NCBI GenBank assembly: GCA_902555695.1
Contig: CACDTV010000002.1
Location: 88,457-152,456 of the forward strand
Source of the DNA: an uncultured Alphaproteobacteria bacterium
GTDB lineage: Bacteria > Pseudomonadota > Alphaproteobacteria > HIMB59
Reading direction: 5' to 3'
DNA: 64,000 nt
Part shown: piece after piece, positions 11,043 through 19,654 of the stretch
Layout: every line of letters starts with the position of its first letter
Numbering within the stretch: position 1 is the stretch's first letter
Notes under the pieces: generated by a model
Databases searched by the model: none
Told to the model about the DNA's origin: nothing
What the model saw: only the letters and a program-made list of their open reading frames with translations
Translations under genes and position numbers: made by a program

Positions 11043-12225
11043 TAAAAGATTTTAAAATAGTTGGGTCAGCACTATCAACTCTTCTCCAAGTTGGTATATT
11101 GGGATTTTCACTCGGTGAGTCTAGAAATATTTTTCCTGCTTCGATAATATTTTGTGCGAAGAGCTCAACCATTTCCTCTTCTTTGTGGACATCGAAGTTT
11201 AATCCATTCATCTCTGCATCTGTTTTATAAATCTGAACCATATCAAGTGCTAATCTATAATATGTTGCTTTTAGTGTTCTAAACTTCTCATTAGAAAATA
11301 CATGACCTTGTGTAGCTAATTTTCTAAATAAAGCTTTAGAAATATCTATAGTCATTTTAGATAAACCCTTTTGCCGATTATTTTTAGAGACCTCTTGGTG
11401 TTTGTGTTCATAGGTATCTGCTATATCTACTTGGCAAATTTTATTATTAGCAAAGTTCCTATACATTTCAGAGAGTATTCCTATTTCAAGGCCCCAATCA
11501 TGTGGAATTCTTATGTCATTCAATAAATTATATTTAAATGAAAATTCACCAGCCAGAGGATATTTAAATATATCTAAGAAATTTAAATATTCATTAAATC
11601 CAACCATTTTCTGTAAGGATTTAACTAAAGGTGTAACTAGTAACCTTGTGACTCTTCCATTCATGGATTTTTGAGCAACCCTAGGATAAAAGCCCTTACA
11701 AAAATCAAATGAAAATTTTGGATTAGCAACTGGGTAAAATAGTTTTGCTACTAAATTTTTATCATAGGTGACTATATCACAATCATGCATTGCAACAGAT
11801 CCCGACTCTTTCAGAGAAATTACAAATCCCATACAGTACCAAATATTTCTTCCTTTCCCCTTTTCAGCAGGAGCAAGATCCATTTTAGATAAATGTTGAT
11901 CTATTTTTTTTAATTTAGGTCCATCGTTCCAAAGAATATATTTTTTTTGAGGAAGTACTGAAAAAAATTTTTTAGCTTTTATAAATTCTTGTTTGTTGGC
12001 TTGATCTAAACCAATAACAATATTTTTAATGTATTTAACTTTTTTTAAAGTATTCACAATATAGGTTAATGCTGGCTTTTCTAATTCTGAATACAAAGAA
12101 GGAAGAATTAAAGTCATGGGTGAGACTTTTGAAAAATCTAAAAGTTCTTTTTCTATTTCCTCTATGGGTTTCGAATTAAAATTATGAAGAGTAGCTATTA
12201 CGCCATTTTGATGAAAGTCAGGCAT
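11014..12225 (-). CDS. gpgS: Glucosyl-3-phosphoglycerate synthase (GT81-type)
   Basis: A 403-residue retaining GT-A glycosyltransferase expected to transfer glucose from an NDP-glucose to 3-phosphoglycerate. The N-terminus DFHQNGVIATLHNF, the segment LPSLYSEL, the donor-site GKGRNIW around residue 123 and the metal motif HDCD (D148, D150) followed by YDKNL fit GpgS. GLEIGILSEMYRN (245-257) and the later histidine in YEHKHQ are also family-like. It is not a GT55 mannosyl-3-phosphoglycerate synthase. The start is two bases after the stop of the preceding phosphatase gene. Nucleotide-sugar preference cannot be read from sequence. Confidence 0.78.
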   Translation of the reverse strand: MPDFHQNGVIATLHNFNSKPIEEIEKELLDFSKVSPMTLILPSLYSELEKPALTYIVNTLKKVKYIKNIVIGLDQANKQEFIKAKKFFSVLPQKKYILWNDGPKLKKIDQHLSKMDLAPAEKGKGRNIWYCMGFVISLKESGSVAMHDCDIVTYDKNLVAKLFYPVANPKFSFDFCKGFYPRVAQKSMNGRVTRLLVTPLVKSLQKMVGFNEYLNFLDIFKYPLAGEFSFKYNLLNDIRIPHDWGLEIGILSEMYRNFANNKICQVDIADTYEHKHQEVSKNNRQKGLSKMTIDISKALFRKLATQGHVFSNEKFRTLKATYYRLALDMVQIYKTDAEMNGLNFDVHKEEEMVELFAQNIIEAGKIFLDSPSENPNIPTWRRVDSADPTILKSFNDAVMEDNT

Positions 12226-12227
12226 GG

Positions 12228-13061
12228 TTAAAAAATCTTATTATCTAATGTTTTATTTAATTTATACAGAACTTGACTCCAACCGTCAGGTGCTAACTTT
12301 GATGATTTAAAAATATTTTTTTTATTAGAACGCAATTTTGGATATGCACCAGAAGAATTTTTAATTAGGCAGGAGTATTTACAAGAATTTAACATGTCAA
12401 TATCATTTCTACTATCACCCAAAGCAATAGTATTCCTTGAATATTTATCACGAAATTGAATATCATAAACATGAGATATTAGCTTTTTAGCTATTCTTTT
12501 GTTGCATATAGAAGAAATTTGCATAAACCTACTACCTTTTATAAAAATTCCATCTTTTTCAAATTTAAGCTCTTTTTTGAATGATTTTAAGTTTGTTGGA
12601 TTATCATCCCAAAGAATAATTTGACTTGCCTCACGATCCAACATCATATTTGTATTATTCAAATTCGTGTATCTTTTTAAAATAATTGGTGAGAGATCTT
12701 GGGCAATTAAAAAATTATATTTTTTTTGTTTCTTTTTTAAAAATTGATGCCAAACCTTTGAAGATAATTTGGCAATTCTTACTTTCCAATATTTTTCAAA
12801 AGAAGATGAGTTTTTAATTTTATTAAATCTTATTTTAGGAAAATATAAAATTGCTCCATTTTCAGTACTAAAGGGCATATTTGATAATTTCAATTCTTTA
12901 AGTAATTTTTTACATTCACTGAATGTTTTACTAGTATTAAAAATAATTTCATTTTTATTATTGATAATTGTAGAGATCATTTTTTTATTATTTCCAAATG
13001 AATAATTATCATGATCTAGAAGAGTTCCATCGAGATCAGTAAAAATAAGATATCTTTTCAT
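12228..13061 (-). CDS. HAD phosphatase, probable glucosyl-3-phosphoglycerate phosphatase
   Basis: A 277-residue HAD-superfamily phosphatase of the mannosyl-3-phosphoglycerate phosphatase (MpgP/YedP, Cof-like C2 cap) type. Motif I is IFTDLDGTLLD (D9, D11), motif II is probably IIFNTSKT, and motif IV is ALGDSRNDIDML. Such enzymes hydrolyse mannosyl- or glucosyl-3-phosphoglycerate. Placement directly before a GpgS-type synthase makes it the likely second enzyme, releasing phosphate to give glucosylglycerate. Its ATG overlaps the glycerate kinase stop by four bases. Confidence 0.78.
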   Translation of the reverse strand: MKRYLIFTDLDGTLLDHDNYSFGNNKKMISTIINNKNEIIFNTSKTFSECKKLLKELKLSNMPFSTENGAILYFPKIRFNKIKNSSSFEKYWKVRIAKLSSKVWHQFLKKKQKKYNFLIAQDLSPIILKRYTNLNNTNMMLDREASQIILWDDNPTNLKSFKKELKFEKDGIFIKGSRFMQISSICNKRIAKKLISHVYDIQFRDKYSRNTIALGDSRNDIDMLNSCKYSCLIKNSSGAYPKLRSNKKNIFKSSKLAPDGWSQVLYKLNKTLDNKIF

Positions 13062-13909
13062 TTATATGTAATTTTTTTTGCTGTTTGTTTTTTATCTAAA
13101 ATTATTAATACATTGCAATCACTGGGTGAAGTTAAAAACATCCATTTAGATAATTTTTCATAAAATTGTATAAATCTATAGAGTTTCTTTTTTAAAGGAT
13201 TATTACTATTAGAAGAGCGAAGACCTAATTCTTGTTTATATTTCCAATCAATTACAAATTTCCAGTTTGGTATTTTAATGAAAATAAAATAACTAAATTT
13301 TTTAAAAACTTTTTGATATTCAACTAAAGCCTTATTATATGCAGTTCTCCATAATAAATTAGAGTCCTCTATTTTTTCTAAATCATTTATATTTTTTTTT
13401 AAATAATGTGGGTCTATTGGTTTTGAACCGACACACCAACCCTCTAAAATAATTAAATCTGCTTTATTTACTTTTCTTCGATATTTTTTCTTATTATCAG
13501 TTACTTTATCAAAGACTGGAAGAAATAATGGAAATTTATTACTTTTAAGATTTCTGATTGTTTGAAACAGTAATTTTAAATTGTGAGTGCCAGGAACACC
13601 CCTGGTTTCAAATAAATTTGTATTATATCTTTTAGCCAATAGTTTTCTTTGATGAGAAGATAAATAAAAGTCATCTATACTAAGAATAACAACATTCTTT
13701 GAATAATATTTTTTAAAATATTTTTTAATTTGTAACGACAGAGTAGATTTACCAGATCCTTGAGATCCAGAAATCATTAATGTTTTTTTATTTTTTATTC
13801 TTTTAAATAAATCAATATACGACTTAGCTATTTCATAAGTTAAATTTGAACCTGTTAATTTCTTATGAGATGTTACAAGAAAGTCTAATTTATTTTTATT
13901 ATCAGACAT
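13058..13909 (-). CDS. glyK: D-glycerate 3-kinase (plant GLYK type)
   Basis: A 283-residue P-loop kinase related to plant and yeast GLYK rather than bacterial GarK/GlxK. The Walker A motif GSQGSGKST is at 48-56. SIDDFYLSSHQR, RGVPGTHN and LPVFDKVTDN are typical of this family, as is the ILEGWCVG segment. It would turn the D-glycerate released by the phosphorylase into 3-phosphoglycerate, feeding both glycolysis and GpgS. It is the first gene of the four-gene unit, ten bases after tRNA-Arg on the same strand. Confidence 0.85.
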   Translation of the reverse strand: MSDNKNKLDFLVTSHKKLTGSNLTYEIAKSYIDLFKRIKNKKTLMISGSQGSGKSTLSLQIKKYFKKYYSKNVVILSIDDFYLSSHQRKLLAKRYNTNLFETRGVPGTHNLKLLFQTIRNLKSNKFPLFLPVFDKVTDNKKKYRRKVNKADLIILEGWCVGSKPIDPHYLKKNINDLEKIEDSNLLWRTAYNKALVEYQKVFKKFSYFIFIKIPNWKFVIDWKYKQELGLRSSNSNNPLKKKLYRFIQFYEKLSKWMFLTSPSDCNVLIILDKKQTAKKITYK

Positions 13910-13919
13910 GGCAAATAGT

Positions 13920-13996
13920 TGGCGCGCTCTGCAGGATTCGAACCTGCGACCCTCTGCTTAGAAGGCAGATGCTCTATCCAGCTGAGCTAAGAGCGC
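13920..13996 (-). tRNA. trnR-ucu: tRNA-Arg (UCU)
   Basis: A complete cloverleaf read on the minus strand. The acceptor stem GCGCTCT pairs with AGAGCGC, the D arm is AGCTCAG...GAGC, and the anticodon loop CTTCTAA gives anticodon TCT. The T arm carries GGTTCGAATCC, with discriminator G and an encoded CCA. It reads AGA/AGG arginine codons, common in this A+T-rich genome. The 3' end is ten bases from the glycerate kinase start, so the two may share a transcript. Confidence 0.97.
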
Positions 13997-14059
13997 ATTT
14001 ATTGGAATATTTACCACTTCAACTTTATATTTTCTACTTTAATATGCATTAATTTTTAA

Positions 14060-14836
14060 ATGAACAATATTTTAATTAAAGTCGAAAATTTGGTGAAAAC
14101 ATTTGGTGGATTAGTTGCACTAAATGATTGCTCCTTAGAAATTAAGGATAAAGCAATAACAGGAATTATTGGACCTAATGGATCTGGTAAAACTACTTTA
14201 TTTAATGTAATAACTGGTAATCTGAAGCCAGATACAGGTAAAGTTTTCTATAATGGTGTTGAAATAACTAATGAAGAGTCGCACGACTTATTTCATTTAG
14301 GAGTATTAAGAACATTTCAAATAGCACACGAATTTTCAAATATGACAGTTATTGAAAATTTAATGGTGGTGCCGGGTAATCAAAAAGGTGAAAAGCTTCT
14401 ATATTCATTGATGAATAGTCAAAAAATTAAAAAAGAGGATGAATTAATAAAAGATAAAGCCATGGAGGTTTTAAAATTTTTGAAAATTGAACACCTTAAA
14501 AATGAGAGAGCTGGAAATTTATCTGGAGGTCAAAAAAAACTTTTAGAATTAGCAAGAACAATGATGGTAGATGCTAAAATAGTTTTTTTAGATGAAGTTG
14601 GTGCAGGAGTTAATAAAACACTCCTTAGAGACATAAGTGACTCAATTTTAAAACTTAATCAAGATAAAGGTTACACATTTTGTATGATTGAACATGATTT
14701 TAACTTTATAAGTGAGTTGTGTGACCCCGTAATAGTTTTAGCTGAGGGATCAGTTCTTTTTAAAGGTTCTGCTGATGATGTTAAGTCAAATGAACAGGTT
14801 ATTGAGTCTTATTTAGGTAAGGGATTAAAAAAATAA
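14060..14836 (+). CDS. livG: Branched-chain amino acid/amide ABC transporter ATPase (LivG-like)
   Basis: A 258-residue ATPase of the HAAT (LivG) family. Walker A is GPNGSGKTT, the signature is LSGGQKK, Walker B is IVFLDEVGAG and the switch histidine is in MIEHDF. It hydrolyses ATP to drive import through the LivH/LivM channel. Its stop overlaps the start of livF (TAATG), so the two ATPases are coupled. It opens a four-gene plus-strand operon and has about 60 bases of leader after tRNA-Arg, which is divergent. Confidence 0.92.
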   Translation: MNNILIKVENLVKTFGGLVALNDCSLEIKDKAITGIIGPNGSGKTTLFNVITGNLKPDTGKVFYNGVEITNEESHDLFHLGVLRTFQIAHEFSNMTVIENLMVVPGNQKGEKLLYSLMNSQKIKKEDELIKDKAMEVLKFLKIEHLKNERAGNLSGGQKKLLELARTMMVDAKIVFLDEVGAGVNKTLLRDISDSILKLNQDKGYTFCMIEHDFNFISELCDPVIVLAEGSVLFKGSADDVKSNEQVIESYLGKGLKK

Positions 14837-15537
14837 TGTTTTTTTCTGCTTCAAATTTAACAGGTGGTTATGGAGGTGTGAACATTATCGAAGAGTGTTC
14901 TTTTAGTGTTAATAGAGGTGAAATTGTGTCGATACTGGGTCCTAATGGTGCTGGTAAATCGACAGCAATGAAAGCAATGCTTGGTATACTTGACTTAAAA
15001 AGTGGAAATGTCGTACTTGACGGGCAAGATATCACAAAACTTAAAACACAAGATAGAATAAAGCTTGGTATCTCCTTTGTGCCTCAAATTAAGAATATAT
15101 TCACAGAATTAACAGTAAAAGAAAACTTAGAGATGGGGGCCTTTTTAAACGATACAAATTTATCAACGAGATTAGAGGAGATGTATGATTTATTTCCTAT
15201 AATTAAAGAGAAAAAAGATCAATTTGCAGGGGAATTATCAGGTGGTCAACGACAGCAGGTTGCAATCGCCAGAGCTTTAATGACTGAGCCAAATGTTTTA
15301 ATGCTAGACGAACCAACTGCAGGGGTTTCACCTGTAATAATGACAGAATTATTTGAGCACATACTAAATATAAAAAAACAAAACATAGCTATATTAATGG
15401 TTGAGCAAAATGCCCGCCAAGCTTTAGAAATATCTGACCGAGGTTATATTTTAGTGACAGGAAAAAATGCTTACGAAGGCAAAGGTGATTATCTTCTAAA
15501 TGATAAAGAGATAAGGAAGGCTTTTTTAGGTGGATAA
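14836..15537 (+). CDS. livF: Branched-chain amino acid/amide ABC transporter ATPase (LivF-like)
   Basis: A 233-residue second ATPase of the transporter. Walker A is GPNGAGKST, the signature LSGGQRQQ, Walker B VLMLDEPTAG, and the switch region MVEQNARQAL, which is characteristic of LivF. Length matches the family. It overlaps livG by one base, and its stop is immediately followed by the livH start. Acts on the inner face of the membrane as a LivG-LivF heterodimer. Confidence 0.93.
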   Translation: MFFSASNLTGGYGGVNIIEECSFSVNRGEIVSILGPNGAGKSTAMKAMLGILDLKSGNVVLDGQDITKLKTQDRIKLGISFVPQIKNIFTELTVKENLEMGAFLNDTNLSTRLEEMYDLFPIIKEKKDQFAGELSGGQRQQVAIARALMTEPNVLMLDEPTAGVSPVIMTELFEHILNIKKQNIAILMVEQNARQALEISDRGYILVTGKNAYEGKGDYLLNDKEIRKAFLGG

Positions 15538-16548
15538 ATGGATTTCTTAAACTCGATCATACTTCTTACAAACTTTATTATTGTGCCTGGAATAACTTAT
15601 GGATCTCAGCTAGCATTAGGTGCAATTGGAGTAACTCTTATTTATGGTGTTTTAAGATTTGCTAACTTTGCCTATGGGGACTTGATGGCTTTTGGAACGA
15701 TGATTGTAATACTTGTTACTTGGTTTTTAAAGTCAAAAGGAATTACATTTGGCTTGCTTCCAACTGCTTTACTAGCGTTACCAGTTGGTATCCTATTGAC
15801 CATTGTAGTGAGTTTATTTTTTGACAAAACGGTATTTGAATATTACAGAAATAAAAAAAGCGACCCTGTAACTTTTATAGTTGTTAGTCTTGGTATTATG
15901 TTTGTTTTAAACGCAGTGGTTAGAATTATCATTGGGCCAAATGATATTAACTTTATGGATGGTCATAAGTTTATTATGAAAGCTAGAGAATTTAAACAAA
16001 TGACAGGACTAAATGAGGGATTGGCATTAAAATCAACTCAAGTGATAACATTAATAACAACAATAATTACATGCTCCATACTTTTTTATTTTTTAAATAA
16101 AACAAAAACAGGCAAATCTATGAGAGCCTATTCAAATAATGAGGATTTGGCTTTACTATCAGGTATTGATCCAAAAAAAATTGTTTTACTGACTTGGATA
16201 ATCGTTTCAATTTTAGCGACAGTCGCTGGAACTTTGTATGGATTGGATAAAAGTTTTAAACCATTTACTTATTTTAATAACCTTCTGCCCATTTTTGCAG
16301 CAACAATTGTTGGTGGTATTGGAAATCCTTTAGGTGCATTTTATGGGGGCTTTCTAATTGCTTTCTCTGAAATAGGCCTTACCTATGCTTATAAAAAATT
16401 TTTTAAGTACATCATGCCTGAGGGTTTAGAACCAAGCACACTAATACAATTTATCTCTACTGATTATAAATTCGCGATCTCTTTTGCGATATTGATAGTG
16501 GTTCTTATTTTTAGGCCAAATGGTATCTTTAAAGGAAAAGTCATATGA
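15538..16548 (+). CDS. livH: HAAT transporter permease (LivH-like)
   Basis: A 336-residue multi-spanning permease. The motif LTYG/IYGVLRFANFAYGDLMAFG, the conserved SNNEDLALLSGID coupling loop and the C-terminal IVGGIGNPLGAFYGG are LivH hallmarks. It is longer than E. coli LivH (about 308), with extra sequence in the central loop (about 135-165) and near the C-terminus. The family imports branched-chain amino acids, urea or short amides; the substrate is not determined by the permease. It overlaps livM by four bases (ATGA). Confidence 0.9.
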   Translation: MDFLNSIILLTNFIIVPGITYGSQLALGAIGVTLIYGVLRFANFAYGDLMAFGTMIVILVTWFLKSKGITFGLLPTALLALPVGILLTIVVSLFFDKTVFEYYRNKKSDPVTFIVVSLGIMFVLNAVVRIIIGPNDINFMDGHKFIMKAREFKQMTGLNEGLALKSTQVITLITTIITCSILFYFLNKTKTGKSMRAYSNNEDLALLSGIDPKKIVLLTWIIVSILATVAGTLYGLDKSFKPFTYFNNLLPIFAATIVGGIGNPLGAFYGGFLIAFSEIGLTYAYKKFFKYIMPEGLEPSTLIQFISTDYKFAISFAILIVVLIFRPNGIFKGKVI

Positions 16549-17915
16549 TCAATAATTCTGACTTTAAAATTTGTTTCTCAGTAATGACAGTTTTAACCAT
16601 TTTAGTAGGTTTATTTCAATCATGGGGTATTGCATTATCAATGTTAAATCTCTGTCTTATCTCTGCTGTTATGGCGATGGGAGTAAATATACAATGGGGT
16701 TTTGCAGGGTTAATTAATTTTGGTGTAATGGGCTTTTTGGCCATAGGTGGTCTAGCTACTATTTTAGTTTCAGTTCCACCTGTTCCTGAAGCATGGAGCG
16801 CTGGTGGGTTAGGAATTTTAATTTCTGGTTTATTTTTAGTTGCAGTTGTTTTTAGTGTTTTAATAATTAATAAAAAAATTCCAAATTATAAATATAAAAA
16901 TTATTTTATATTCTTTATCATAGTTTTATCTATACCCTTACTTAAATTTATAGCTGGTCCATCAATTAGTAAAATTGAGTCAATAAATGCCGCTACATCA
17001 GGTTTCTTAGGTGGAGCCAATTTGCCAATTATATTTTCATGGTTTGTTGGTGCAATTTTGTGTGCACTCGTAGCCTTTGTCGTAGGAAAAGTTTGTTTAG
17101 GATTAAGGTCTGACTATTTAGCAATATCAACTTTATTAGTCTCGGGAATAATAATAACAATTGTAAAACATGAGGAGTGGCTATCAAGGGGAGTAAAGAA
17201 TGTTATTGGTTTAAAAAGACCAGTTCCATATGAAGTAGATATACAAAACTCTGAGTGGTTTATTAAGCTAGTTGAGTTTTTTAACTCTTCAAAACTATCA
17301 AATATATTAGACTCTGATGAAAAGGTTTCTCTGCTTAATCAATTAGTTATCACCTCATCTGGTGTTTTTGTAAAGCTTTGCTTTAGTCTTATATTTTTAG
17401 TAGTTGTAATTACAATACTTTACTTTTCAGAAAAAGCCTTGAATTCTCCTTGGGGTAGAATGATGAGGGCAATAAGAGACAACGAAGAGGCAGCTAAAGC
17501 TATGGGTAAAAATGTTGTCAAGCAACACCTATTTATTTTTATGTTAGGTTCTGCAATTATTGGATTTGCGGGTGCAATGCTTGTAACATATGACGGACTA
17601 TTTACGCCATCCAGCTATCAACCATTAAGATATACCTTTCTTATATGGGTAATGGTCCTATTAGGAGGAACAGGTAACAATTATGGTGCAATATTAGGTG
17701 GATTTGTTGTTTGGTTTATTTGGATACAATCTGCTCCATTTGCATTATTAGTTATCAATATTTTCACAAACCATTTAGAAGAAACTAATTATATAAAAGA
17801 ACATCTATTGAATAGCGTCCCATACTTTCGATATTTGATGATGGGTCTTGGACTTTTATTAGTTATGAGGTATCGCCCAAAAGGGCTACTTCCAGAAAAA
17901 ATTATTAAGAATTAA
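16545..17915 (+). CDS. livM: HAAT transporter permease (LivM-like)
   Basis: A 456-residue permease with about nine to ten hydrophobic segments. Family features include NIQWGFAGLINFGVMGFLAIG near the N-terminus (motif split here around residues 47-68), SPWGRMMRAIRDNEEAAKAMG in the coupling loop, and LLGGTGNNYGAILGG. RYRPKGLLPE ends the protein. It is somewhat longer than usual (about 320-430), with an extra hydrophobic pair around residues 85-130. Last gene of the livGFHM operon, ending in a strong hairpin. Confidence 0.9.
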   Translation: MINNSDFKICFSVMTVLTILVGLFQSWGIALSMLNLCLISAVMAMGVNIQWGFAGLINFGVMGFLAIGGLATILVSVPPVPEAWSAGGLGILISGLFLVAVVFSVLIINKKIPNYKYKNYFIFFIIVLSIPLLKFIAGPSISKIESINAATSGFLGGANLPIIFSWFVGAILCALVAFVVGKVCLGLRSDYLAISTLLVSGIIITIVKHEEWLSRGVKNVIGLKRPVPYEVDIQNSEWFIKLVEFFNSSKLSNILDSDEKVSLLNQLVITSSGVFVKLCFSLIFLVVVITILYFSEKALNSPWGRMMRAIRDNEEAAKAMGKNVVKQHLFIFMLGSAIIGFAGAMLVTYDGLFTPSSYQPLRYTFLIWVMVLLGGTGNNYGAILGGFVVWFIWIQSAPFALLVINIFTNHLEETNYIKEHLLNSVPYFRYLMMGLGLLLVMRYRPKGLLPEKIIKN

Positions 17916-17923
17916 CATAACAA

Positions 17924-17948
17924 TAGCCCCACCAAAATGATGGGGCTA
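17924..17948. terminator. Bidirectional hairpin between livM and livK
   Basis: TAGCCCCA (17924-17931) pairs perfectly with TGGGGCTA (17941-17948) around a nine-base loop. It is by far the most G+C-rich stem in the neighbourhood and sits in the 44-base gap between two convergent genes. Neither side has a long U tract in the transcript sense, so it may act as a terminator or as a 3'-end stabiliser for both messages. Confidence 0.7.
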
Positions 17949-17959
17949 AAAAATAATAA

Positions 17960-19135
17960 TTATCTTTGTGCTACGTCAGTAAATTGACCGCCTTCAATTC
18001 CCTTTTCAAGGAATGCTCCAAACGCTTCTCCTACTTCAGTAAAATTAACATCTGTGGCTCCGTCATAGTCAACTGCAAAACCTGCACAAGCAAGCTCGAG
18101 ACCTTTACTTAATTCACCAGCAAAAATCTTAGTACCAGGACCATTAGCTACACTCATAATATTTGCAGCTACAGTTGCACTGTCATCGGATCCACCTTTA
18201 CACATTGCTAGCATGATTAATGCAGCTGCGTCATATGACTCTCCAACGTAAACTGATGGATCAACTCCGTTAGCTTCAGCGTATGCTTTAAACTTCATTG
18301 CACCAGCACCTAAAGAACCAGGCATTGAACCAAATGAACCATCAAGATCTGAACCAAATGTGTCCGTTAATGAGTCACCAATCATACCATCAGATAAAAC
18401 AAATGTATCAAAAGCACCAGTATCTAAGGAACCTTGAATAATTTGGTTCCCACCTTGGTCTAGGTAGCCTATAACAACTAAAGCATCCCCACCAGCTGAT
18501 GAAAGAACACCTACTTCAGCACTATAGTCAGCTTTGTCACCTTCGTGAGCAGTTTTAGCTGTCACATCAATACCTCTTGCAATTGCTGCAGCTTCATACA
18601 CATCAGCTAAACCAACACCGTAGTCTGTATTAACGTAAGTAATTGCAACACTTGAAATACCTCTGTCACTAGTAATGTCTGCTAATACCTCTCCACCTCT
18701 AGCATCAGAAGGGGCTGTTCTGAAAAACAAACCATTGTCCTCTGCAGTAGTTAAAGCAGGTGAAGTTGCAGATGGTGAAATCATTGGAACACCATTAGGC
18801 ACAGCAACATTTGAAAGGACTGCACCTGTAACACCAGAACAGTCTGCTCCCATAATTGCAGTAACACCCTGTGAAATTAAAAATTCAGCTGCAGATGCTG
18901 CCGCTGCTGAGTCGATACATGTTGAGTCAGCTCTTATAGAACTAACAGTTGAACCACCTAATAGTTTACCAGAGTCTGAAGCTTCATTAAAAGCTAACTC
19001 AGCTCCTGCAGCCATACCTGGCGTTAATGATTCAATAGGTCCTGTAAAACCTAAAATAATGCCAACTTTAACTTCTTTAGCGTATGACGTGCTAAACATA
19101 AATAAAGCAAGCAGAGTAGTAATGAACTTAATCAT
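17960..19135 (-). CDS. livK: Periplasmic substrate-binding protein of the Liv/HAAT transporter
   Basis: A 391-residue type I periplasmic binding protein. The signal peptide MIKFITTLLALFMFSTSYA precedes a mature start KEVKVGIILGFTGPIESLTPG. Further family features are FLISQGVTAIMGADCSG, VPMISPSATSPAL, FFRTAPSD and YVNTDYG. The mature protein is rich in Asp, Ala and Gly and poor in Lys, and the gene is visibly richer in G+C than its neighbours, as expected for an abundant exported protein. It converges on the livGFHM operon. A strong Shine-Dalgarno sequence precedes the ATG. Leucine/valine, amide or other amino-acid specificity is not decidable. Confidence 0.92.
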   Translation of the reverse strand: MIKFITTLLALFMFSTSYAKEVKVGIILGFTGPIESLTPGMAAGAELAFNEASDSGKLLGGSTVSSIRADSTCIDSAAAASAAEFLISQGVTAIMGADCSGVTGAVLSNVAVPNGVPMISPSATSPALTTAEDNGLFFRTAPSDARGGEVLADITSDRGISSVAITYVNTDYGVGLADVYEAAAIARGIDVTAKTAHEGDKADYSAEVGVLSSAGGDALVVIGYLDQGGNQIIQGSLDTGAFDTFVLSDGMIGDSLTDTFGSDLDGSFGSMPGSLGAGAMKFKAYAEANGVDPSVYVGESYDAAALIMLAMCKGGSDDSATVAANIMSVANGPGTKIFAGELSKGLELACAGFAVDYDGATDVNFTEVGEAFGAFLEKGIEGGQFTDVAQR

Positions 19136-19140
19136 TTCTT

Positions 19141-19148
19141 TCCCCCTT
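19141..19148 (-). promoter_or_regulatory. Unusually strong ribosome-binding site of livK
   Basis: The complement reads AAGGGGGA, five bases upstream of the livK ATG. Most genes in this window have weak or no Shine-Dalgarno sequences, so this purine-rich run suggests high translation of the binding protein. Confidence 0.7.
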
Positions 19149-19208
19149 ATTAATTAATAATTATGCAGTGATAATAGTATTATATTTGAAAAAATGAATA
19201 TTTAATTA

Positions 19209-19517
19209 CTAATGTGTCCAAGAAGTTTTTCTATTATTTGAGAAATTACTGGCATAACTCTTTGGTTTTACTGGTTTATAGGTTTGATCAACAACCCTGT
19301 ATTGATATGAGTTCTTTTGACACCATAAGATAGCATCATCTAAGCTGTCAAAGTTTAATTTTAATTGTTTAGTTGTGTTTTTTGAGCTATTCCAGCCCAT
19401 TAATACATCCTTTTGAAGACTAGGATCAAACTCAAACTCGATAATCCAAACCTTAGTTTTCTTTAATCCTGATTGCATATTAGTTTTTGACGGACGCTTA
19501 ATTGTTACTTTTTTCAT
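19209..19517 (-). CDS. NADH dehydrogenase accessory subunit, NDUFS4-like (ETC complex I)
   Basis: A 102-residue homologue of the mitochondrial complex I 18-kDa subunit, found in Alphaproteobacteria. Key stretches are MQSGLKKTKVWIIEFE, MGWNSSKNTTKQLKL, FDSLDDAILWC and the C-terminal KPKSYASNFSNNRKTSWTH, all close to the family pattern. It probably stabilises the NADH-binding arm of complex I. The ATG lies eight bases after the encoded CCA of tRNA-Pro on the same strand, without a Shine-Dalgarno sequence, implying that a processed dicistronic transcript is translated. Confidence 0.92.
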   Translation of the reverse strand: MKKVTIKRPSKTNMQSGLKKTKVWIIEFEFDPSLQKDVLMGWNSSKNTTKQLKLNFDSLDDAILWCQKNSYQYRVVDQTYKPVKPKSYASNFSNNRKTSWTH

Positions 19518-19525
19518 CTTGTTTT

Positions 19526-19602
<77 letters not shown>

Positions 19603-19654
19603 AGTATTGAATATATATACTTTTGTCTTATAAATAGTCAAACAGTTAAATTTC

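Noticed and set aside
11014..12225. Mannosyl-3-phosphoglycerate synthase (GT55) reading of the glycosyltransferase
   Set aside because: The N-terminus and metal motif do not resemble GT55; the neighbour is a glucoside-type GH13_18 phosphorylase.
13846..14052. 68-aa plus-strand frame across the tRNA-Arg gene
   Set aside because: It reads through the antisense of a complete tRNA; this kind of frame is a frequent false prediction.
18675..19157. 160-aa plus-strand frame opposite livK
   Set aside because: It is antisense to a well-supported binding-protein gene and exists because of that gene's higher G+C and Ala/Ser-rich codons; it has no motif or start signal.
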